From: Amyelois transitella
Lineage: Eukaryota; Arthropoda; Insecta; Lepidoptera; Pyralidae
Assembly (NCBI RefSeq): GCF_032362555.1
Contig: NC_083506.1
Coordinates: 11,393,501-11,457,500, forward strand
DNA: 64,000 nucleotides
Reading direction: 5' to 3'
Each line of letters opens with the position of its first letter. The first letter of the stretch is position 1. The position numbers and the translations under genes were made by a program. Below are positions 56,223 through 64,000 of this stretch, one piece after another. The notes beneath the pieces were generated by a model. That model was given only the letters and a program-made list of their open reading frames with translations, did not search any database and had not been told where the DNA came from.

Positions 56223-59200
56223 TTCCGCCCGCCAAAGGACTGTTACAGGCCTTTAAATAACAAAAATAATGAAAGAACATGTTATTCTTAGAATCAACAT
56301 TTGCATAAAGTACCTAACAGCTATAATAAACTTTAAACAAAAAGTATATAAAACTCAATATTAATTATTTAACTTTCTTCTAACAATTTATAAGTGAAAC
56401 CTACATGCAATATTGTAACTAAATAATGAAATTAACTTAGCCCTTTCGTTAAATGAAACTAAACATGAAAATAATTCTACAAAATAAACAAATTCATTAT
56501 CAATAGGTAAAAGACATAACTTGGTGATAGGTCTTTTCTGTCGTTTGGCACAAATTAAACATCGATGAATGCAGGTTTTTACTGTACTTTTAGCATTGAT
56601 AATCCAGTACCTTTCCCTCAGAAATGTCAACATTAATTGAATTCCGCCGTGTAATGTCTTTACATGAGCATCTGCCACAAGAAGTAATGTTAAAGGATTC
56701 TTTGCACTTAATATTATTGGGTGCTTCTTCGAGTTATTCAAATTAGCATGGCGAATCCTACCGCCCAACCTGAGAATATTATTTGCGTCAATGAAAGGAT
56801 GTAAGGATTTAAGATTGCTTCTCCTTTTAACCCTGCCTCTTTTCCTTAGATCAACCATTTCTTCTTCAAAATCCTTTTTCTGTACAATTCTTATGCACAC
56901 ATCGAGTGCGCTTTCCAACTCTTCCGTTGTTATAGGTACATCTAAAGTTTTAACTCCATAACTTTTATATTTCAGAAATCTTTTGCAATAAGTTATTGTT
57001 TTTAACAGTTCTTTCAACGTGTCAAAATCTTCGAATTTGGTAAGTAATAAATCTTTATCATCTTTATCTTCTTCTATATAATTATCTTGTACTTTAGTAT
57101 TTACTAATATATCTCTTCTTATCTCTAATTCTGTTATTAAGTTGTTCATTTTCTTCACAGGTAGCTCTTCATTCTTCAGCCAGTTTGGTCCCTGCCACCA
57201 TAATAAACCTCTAGAAGCCAGGTCAGCGGGATTCTCATCAGTTCGGACATGATACCATTTGTTTCCAATGTTGTCTAAAATTGTAATCACTCTATTTCTG
57301 ACGAAAGTTTGCCATCGAATCGGATCCAAACCATGCTAAAACTATCGTGGAGTCAGTCCATGCAAAAAACTGATCTTTAGGTATACGAGTAGCTTCACTA
57401 ATTTGTTTCAGCAATTGCGATAAGAGAACTGCACCACACAATTCCAGCCTCGGTAAAGATACTGGCTTAACTGGCGCAACTCTTGTTCGAGCAGCGATGA
57501 GGCTTATCTTAAAATTTCCATCATCAGTTCGGGCTCTAAGGTAAGCAACTGCTCCATAAGCTTTATTAGACGCATCGCAATACCCATGCACAGTGACCTC
57601 ATTTAAATTGTCTTGAGTAGTGTTCATCCATCTCTTTAATTTTATTTGTTTTAGGTGTTCATAACTATTTCTTATATTAATCCATTCCTCTTTTGTTTCA
57701 GAATCGAGATCATCATCCCAGCCGACTCCTTTTAACCATAACTTTTGTATTAATATTTTTGCAGGAAGCAATGCAGGGGCCAGCCAACCGAGCGGATCGA
57801 AGAGGCGTTGGATCTCTGCTAATATAGATCTTTTATTTATGACTTTTTCTAAATAAGGCAACTGAAAATGATACTGAAACACGTCTTCCCCCATATTCCA
57901 GGAAACTCCAAGTGCTTTCGTCATCTCATCTAACTTGATATCTAATTTTACTTTTATACTTCTGTTAGACGGCTTAATCTGTTTAAGAAATTCTGAGCTA
58001 TTAGATGTCCATTTTTGTAGATTCATACCTCCTCTTTTAAGAATTTCAGCTATATTCATCGCTGTGTCTAAAGCTTCAGGCACAGTATCTGATCCAGACA
58101 TCAGGTCATCCATATAAAAGTCTTCGTGGATCGTTTTTGCTGCCACTGGATGTTCCTTGCCTTCATCTTTTGCGATTTGTTGGAGCGTCTTCACCGCCAA
58201 GTAAGGAGCACAAGCTGTGCCGAAAGTAATTCTTAAAAGGCGATAGTCTTTTATTGTTCCAGTGGAGTCTCGCCAGAGGATGCGTTGAAAGTCTGCGTCT
58301 TCTTTTGTTACTAAAATTTGCCTATACATCATTTGGACATCTGCCGTAAAACAAACTCGTTTCATTCTCCACCTTATAATATGCGATCTCATATCTTCCT
58401 GTATTTGTGGTCCAACCATCAGTTCATCGTTAAGAGATACGTGATTTGAACCTTTTGATGATGCATCAAACACTATCCGGACCTTAGACGTATCCCTATC
58501 TAGTTTTATCACTGCGTGGTGAGGAAGATATACTGCTGGATTGTTCTTTTCATTTTCCGGAACTTCTTCTAGATGATTTAATGTTTTATATTCTTCAAAT
58601 ACTTTTGTGTATTCTTCCTTCAATAATTTGTCCTTCCTAAATCTTCTTTCTATTTGTTCTAATCTTCTAATAGCTATCTCTCTAGTGTTTCCATTTCGAC
58701 ATTGAGGATTATCAGTCTTAAATGGTAATTTTACCACGTATCTCCCTTCTTCTTGTCTACTATATGTTTCTTCAAATAGACGTTCACATCTCTCTTCCTC
58801 CTTTGTATATTTCTTCTTTGTGTCAGGCTCTATTTCCCAAAAGTTCTTCAGCATGTTGTCTAAGTCTAGCTGATGATGCATGACAATTATTTCTTCAGAG
58901 GAAGATGTGTTTTGTATTGCTCCAAATAAGATCCAACCAAGGTGTGTGTTTTGAGCGCATGGTGAACCTAGGGGATCTTTGATTAATTCATTCTTCAAAA
59001 TTTGGGAACAAACTTCAACACCAAGAAGAAGGTCGATTCTTCCTACTTCATTAAAGTTGGGATCAGCTAAGGTGAGTCCTCGTAAATGTGTCCAATTGTT
59101 TGATGGTATCTTTATAGTCTTTGTTGGCAGGTGTGTGGTCAATTGTGTGGCCATAACATAGGCTTTCATACCGAGCTTGAACGTATCCTCATGATTGGAT

Positions 59201-61134
59201 AAAAGTTCCAGCTGTACCACGTGCTTAACTGTAGTCTTGGTTGAACCCACACCTGTGATGTTTCCTTTAGCCAATGTTCTCTTTACTTTTAATGTTTGAG
59301 TTGCTCTTTCGCTAATGAAATTAGCTTGGGATCCCGGATCTACTAACGCGCGCAATATTGTTACATATCCTTTCTCATCTCTTACAGGGACCAATGCGGT
59401 AGCGAGCAAAGCTGTAGACTTCTTCGCTGTGAAATGAGTTGCTATTGCGTCGTTTGTTTCTTCGTCTTCCTGTTGTTCATCTTTTGTGTCATCAAGTTGG
59501 CTGTGGTGAGTTTGTACATTGTCTGTAGTTTGGGATTCCCTCTTTTCGTGAAGCAAAGTGTGGTGTTTTCTCTTACAGATACGACAGGTAACTGGCAAAC
59601 GACATTTCCATGCTGAATGACCTTCAGCTAAACAATTGAAGCATAGGCTTTTGTTTCTTACAAATTCACTTCTTTCCCGCGGCTGCAGTTTACCAAATAC
59701 CTTGCAGTGACTTAAGGTATGGTCTTCATTACAGTTAATACAGGTCTGGACCGAAGATGTTGCTGCGGCCGCTACGTGAAATGACTTGCCCTTAAATGCT
59801 TGAGTCTTCTCTCTTGTGATGGAAGTTATCGGATTGTTTGTGTTAGTAACCAGCTCCAGTGTTCTAAATTTCCCTTCTAGGAATTGTTTCAAGTCACGCC
59901 AACTAGGTAATTCATTAGGTTTCAATTTATAAGCGTGTTCTTCCCATGACTTATGACTCTCGAAATCTAATTTTTGCACCACATGATGAATAATAACTGG
60001 ATCCCACGAAGTAGTAGATATTCCTTCATTTATAAGGCCATTCAAACATTCTTCGGTAGTGTCTAGAAGCATCTTGATTTGAGTTGCAGTCTGACTAGCA
60101 CATTTCTTTTGTCCAAATAAACGTTTGAGTAAAGAATTCACAACTAGGCGTTTATTCGCGTAACGATTCTTAAGAATTCCTCGTGCTTGATCATAATTAG
60201 CTTCAGTCACCTGAATATGCCTTAATAATGCCTCAGCCTCACCAGTGACACTCGCTTTCAAATAGTGTAGTTTTTGCACTTTGCTCAGTGAATTGTCGTT
60301 GTCTACAAGCGATGAAAATAAATCGTCGTAATTAGCCCATTCTTCATATTTCCCCGAAAATTTTGGAAGTTCTATTTTTGGTAACTTTGCACAGCTTAAA
60401 TTCGAGGGATGTTGAGGAGAACTACGCGAAGATACCGTTGTCGGCATTAACTTTTCCAGCATATCTTTCAAATCGCCTTTGATACATAAATAAAGTTCTT
60501 CGATTATGTCAAATTCCTCATTGGCTAAATACGGGATTTTGTCATGCTTTTCTATGTCCGTTTCTTGAATCAATGATGAATGTGCCTCGAGAAATTTCTC
60601 CCAATATTCATGTATGCATTCTAATTTACTCTCTATACATCCTTTTGTGAGTCTTGTTTTAGGACATTTTTTCAGATTTGATTGGGTTTTCTTTAATTGG
60701 CTTGCAAGATTTTCTATAACACGTAAATGTTCCATAGTGAGTGAGTGAAAGTTTCGGTTGTCTTAGCGAACTTCTAACTATCCAACAATATATTTCACGT
60801 TCTAAGTCCACACATAACGTGACGCGATGAATGGTAATTACATTAATTTTGTTTAATATGTCCATAAATGTAAAACATTTTCCATACGCGTAATTGAAAA
60901 CTCACTATAAAATGTCACAATGTCAAATTGCAAATGTCTTTATATTTTACCAATAAAGTCTTACGAAATCACAAGGCAATCCCTTGATAATATATTATTT
61001 CTTTATATTTAAATACGACAAATCACTTGATGTTATTTATTTTATAAAATAGCTTCGCTTCGATAGTTCAATTTTTCACGCAGAGCTTCAGTCATTGGTC
61101 TATGTAACGATAACATCCGGCTCGAAGGACCATA

Positions 61135-61275
61135 TGTACGGTTGAATAAGGGTTACTATGGTTTGTACTACTCTTTAAAGGAAAACCAACGTGTAGACGG
61201 GATGATTGTTTATTTGCAACTGATTCACATAATGACAGCTCCTATCAATTGGACAATGCATTTGAACATCGAACA
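61135..61275 (-). repeat. BEL/Pao 5' LTR
   Basis: 141 bp, identical by eye to 56082-56222. The primer-binding-like site lies just inside, at about 61114-61131. Confidence 0.92.
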
Positions 61276-61280
61276 AATGC

Positions 61281-62910
61281 AGTTCTGTAAAGATTGGAAA
61301 GGAACTTGAAATGAATGTGGCTTTTCATACAATTTCTATTAGAAAGCCGTCAGTTGCGCTAACCTAGCGGAAAAGTCTATCAGTTTTAACAATAGCCTTG
61401 TTGTACCAGCGCCATCAATTTCATTGGTTATTTTGGCGTTCGGTAAACTGATACGGTTTTGTTAAAAATAAGTCACTAGATGATATATTAATGATCTGTT
61501 TTATAATTAATTGGTACTTACAGAACTCATTAATAAAGGAAAAAGAAGTAATTTCTAAAGAAAGGTTATTATGTAACATTGACTGAGATAACTATAATGT
61601 GTTTGAGAAATCTTGTAGAACGTTGAAGGAAATGGACATAAGAAACGGACTTGACATAACGGAAATTAGAAATGACATACCGCAAGGAAGTAAAGGTATA
61701 TTAAATTATGTAGATTTGGTAGAAAATATTGGTGGCGCTGCTTCTACAGAAGATTAAAGTCAGACCTTTTTTATGATGAGCTAAATATGTATAGTCACGG
61801 CTTTATTTATGGGACAGTGCTATTGTATCGTTGCTCTTATTTATAAAACTTAATTGAGTAAGTACTAGTAACAGAATAGAATTTCGTAACAATGATCAGT
61901 AAATACATAGTTCCATAAAATTACCACGGAACCCACCAAAGAATGTTTCACTCGATGAATAACCACAAAAAAAAACATCAATCAGTCATGCTAGTCTACA
62001 AGCTAAAAATCCATTCAATGTTCCAACCATTTACAATGAATCATTTTGTACCGAATGGGATATTCTTTCTGTTACATTCTAATAGATATATATTTTGGGT
62101 ATGGAACTATGCTATTTACCTGAAATTAATTATGTACCTACAACACTTTTTTAAGTTTTTACAATGTTAAAACTAACGAGTTCTGAAACGTAACGAACAG
62201 CAAGCTTGAAAAAAAAATCATCCCATGGTAACAGTTATGACAACCAAAGTTGTAGAAATACGGTGGATATGACTATATTCAACAATAAATATACATATTT
62301 ATTAAATTTAGGGCTCATTCAACTGGCTGATGCGATGTGAAGATCTAAGAAAATTCCACAACAAACAGAGCTTTGACCAGTGCAACCTGACCTGCTTGAA
62401 GACTTATTTAATGAGTTTTCCAACACCTATCAAAATTTATATCACCTTTTGGATACCGATTTTAAACAACGGTTTCTGTCGGTATTCTGATAATCATTAA
62501 AATACTTATATGTTTCTTGAACCGCGCCTCTTGGTCTAAAGCCAGCGTGCGTCAAACTGGACTACGGATGCGAAATTACATAAGAGAACACATATTTGTT
62601 TACGCAGATTAAATAAGAATGAACTAACGTCAATGTTAACTGACTTTAGACGACATTTGCGGAATTTTTTGAAAATGGTCGAAATGATCTTTTAAACATT
62701 GTAGCTTTAAATAAAATCGTATCACCTGTCTAAAGCTCTCATCGCAGTTCATCTAGCAATTTAATATCTTCAACAACGAACACTGACATAGCTGGTTTGC
62801 TTAAGAAGTAAAATTTTGTGAAACCAATAATAGAATTTGAATCTGAATTCCTGGTAAGTTATGAAACCCGATAAAAGCTAGAAGACATTATGGTTGAAAA
62901 TTTCGTAATT
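61281..62910. other. Spacer
   Basis: No gene recognised. A short open stretch at 61615-61757 on the plus strand (DIRNGLDITEIRND, ending GGAASTED) has no known relatives that I can name. Confidence 0.4.
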
Positions 62911-62915
62911 GAAAC

Positions 62916-62921
62916 TTTATT
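62916..62921 (-). terminator. Poly(A) signal of the Gly/Lys-rich gene
   Basis: AATAAA on the minus strand, 66 bases after the TGA at 62988-62990. Confidence 0.5.
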
Positions 62922-62987
62922 CTTTACCAACCAAAATACAATTTGTCTGTAATATTCATATGGTTTATGATTTAAACTTACAATGTT

Positions 62988-63171
62988 TCATTTGGTCGAT
63001 GGTACGACTTCTGTTGGGCCGGCAGTGCTCCTCTCGTCAGCGGCTGAACTTCCACCACCGCCACCCCCCTTAGCGTCTCCTCCCCTGGGCGCCGCACCAC
63101 CACCGCTGCCTTTGCCGCCTTTACCCCCTTTGCCCCCATCATCTTCGGCGATTGTGGCAGGTAACGTTCCC
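62988..63171 (-). CDS. Probable last exon of a Gly/Lys-rich protein
   Basis: On the minus strand a splice acceptor (TTTTTCGACAG) is followed by an open frame entered in phase 2: GTLPATIAEDDGGKGGKGGK, then a Gly/Ala/Ser-rich part, then DERSTAGPTEVVPSTK and a TGA. A polyadenylation signal lies 66 bases on. The GC content is far above the surroundings, as for a coding exon. Upstream exons would lie to the right, beyond what I could identify. The opposite strand reads as a Pro-rich open frame, but it has no splice or poly(A) support. I do not recognise the protein. Confidence 0.5.
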
Positions 63172-64000
63172 CTGTCGAAAAATCCTAAATTTATTCCTAG
63201 TAGCCAGTATTTTAGGACATCGATTTAGGTATAAACTTATATTTTTAGATATTATCATGTTGCCAAGTTTTTTACCGAATTTACCGCGACCATGTACTTT
63301 TATGTGTACCTCTTAATTAAATTATTGACCGATGCTTTTAAACTGTGGAAAAACATCGTGATGAAACCTGAATATTGATCCCTGATCATAATGGTTCCTC
63401 ATAGTAATGATCACCCCGATCCAGCAATTAGGTTGTTCCCCTGAAAAGGTAAGACGAGAGGTGATTGGTGTAAAATTCCTTACTTATTGAATTCAGTATT
63501 GCGGTCAAAGGCGAACCCCAGGCTTCTAACTAGAGAGGAGAGGATAAAACTTAACCAGTAAGATAATGATTAAGTGCGGAGGTAAATATAGATTGGAAAT
63601 GATTCAATCCATGCTGGAACAGACGCCATCTTTGAACTTGACTGCTAACAAATGTCTAAACAACAAGATGGACTAATTAACACATTGCTGCACTAATCTG
63701 ATTATGTGAGTAAGGCAACATGTTGTAAACATTGTCTATGGTGCCATATCGAACATGTTATCTGCTACAGAAATATAGACTCAAAACTAAGAGATCATAG
63801 AATTAACTTTATACTTGCTGCGGAGAATCCTAATGTTGATCGAGATGCTCATGAAAAATATATCTTTAGAGTAGAGTTGTACGGTTCAAATTTGGATAAG
63901 AATGTTGTCGTTGATGACTACAGTGCATAGTAACACGTACTAATAATGCACTAACTAAATATTTTTCAGAAATTTGCAATGCACTCATTGTTTATTGAAA
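63172..64000. other. Right-edge spacer or intron
   Basis: Probably intron of the gene above. A plus-strand open stretch near 63706-63930 (FILAAENPNVDRDAHEKYIF) may be a transposon relic, but I cannot name it. Confidence 0.35.

Larger units (their letters stand above)
56082..61275 (-). mobile_element. BEL/Pao LTR retrotransposon, young, broken
   Basis: A 5194-bp fossil on the minus strand. It has 141-bp LTRs at both ends, a 5-bp target duplication AATGC (56077-56081 and 61276-61280), a primer-binding-like TGGTCCTTCGAGCCGGAT next to the 5' LTR and a purine-rich tract next to the 3' LTR. Inside are recognisable Gag-type (DUF1759, zinc knuckles), aspartic protease (DUF1758), reverse transcriptase, RNase H and integrase-related parts in BEL/Pao order. 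The two LTRs look identical, so the insertion is recent. It is not whole: about two or three breaks. No envelope gene was seen. Confidence 0.93.

Noticed and set aside
62983-63228. Plus-strand Pro-rich 81-aa ORF
   Set aside because: The minus strand has a splice acceptor, a stop and a nearby AATAAA, while the plus ORF has no supporting signal; it is most likely the complement of the Gly-rich exon.
63706-63930. 74-aa plus-strand ORF as a host gene
   Set aside because: It reads like a protein end but has no recognised family or splice context; more likely a transposon relic.

Overview
This is a nuclear genome segment of a moth or butterfly. The evidence is AT-rich spacer DNA, GT-AG introns, insect protein families (arginine kinase, a PAL-type amidating lyase, an antennal-type carboxylesterase) and a dense load of repeats typical of Lepidoptera: Helitrons ending CAGCTAGT, SINE-like elements with CATA tails, LINE 3' ends and BEL/Pao elements. 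No species can be named from the sequence alone.

All seven host genes recognised lie on the minus strand. In order they are: a peptidyl-hydroxyglycine alpha-amidating lyase (93-1680, running off the left edge); a ZCCHC7/Air-type zinc-knuckle protein (6196-10934, six exons, 1141 aa); a short membrane-anchored SDR-like protein (13839-16828); the histone-fold protein CHRAC1 (36229-37167); a secreted carboxylesterase (38816-40852) with an internal frameshift; arginine kinase (43509-46485); and the probable last exon of an unidentified Gly/Lys-rich protein (62988-63171). I assembled the exons by hand from splice sites and checked that phases agree across every join.

The arginine kinase locus has the most interesting host biology. 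The conserved 355-aa enzyme sits in two coding exons. Upstream are two alternative first exons, both ending in phase 2, that splice in frame onto the same acceptor. One encodes a textbook N-myristoylation/palmitoylation start (MGGCATK...). The other encodes a single hydrophobic membrane anchor. Together with the plain start, the gene could supply cytosolic, lipid-anchored and membrane-anchored phosphagen kinase.

The spacers at 17-36 kb and 46.5-64 kb are mobile-element graveyards. A well-preserved PIF/Harbinger element (1910-4981) has matching TIRs, a TTA duplication and two opposite-strand genes whose exons and introns interleave. A young BEL/Pao element (56082-61275) has identical 141-bp LTRs but is broken inside. 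There is a THAP-derived terminal-inverted-repeat element at 41205-42125, at least four Helitron types, two copies of a tRNA-derived SINE, and about twenty copies or fragments of a CATA-tailed short repeat. The 3' tail of that short repeat resembles the 3' end of a LINE also present here.

The genes do not form an obvious pathway; they are ordinary neighbours. No CRISPR array, bacterial operon or true tRNA/rRNA gene was seen.
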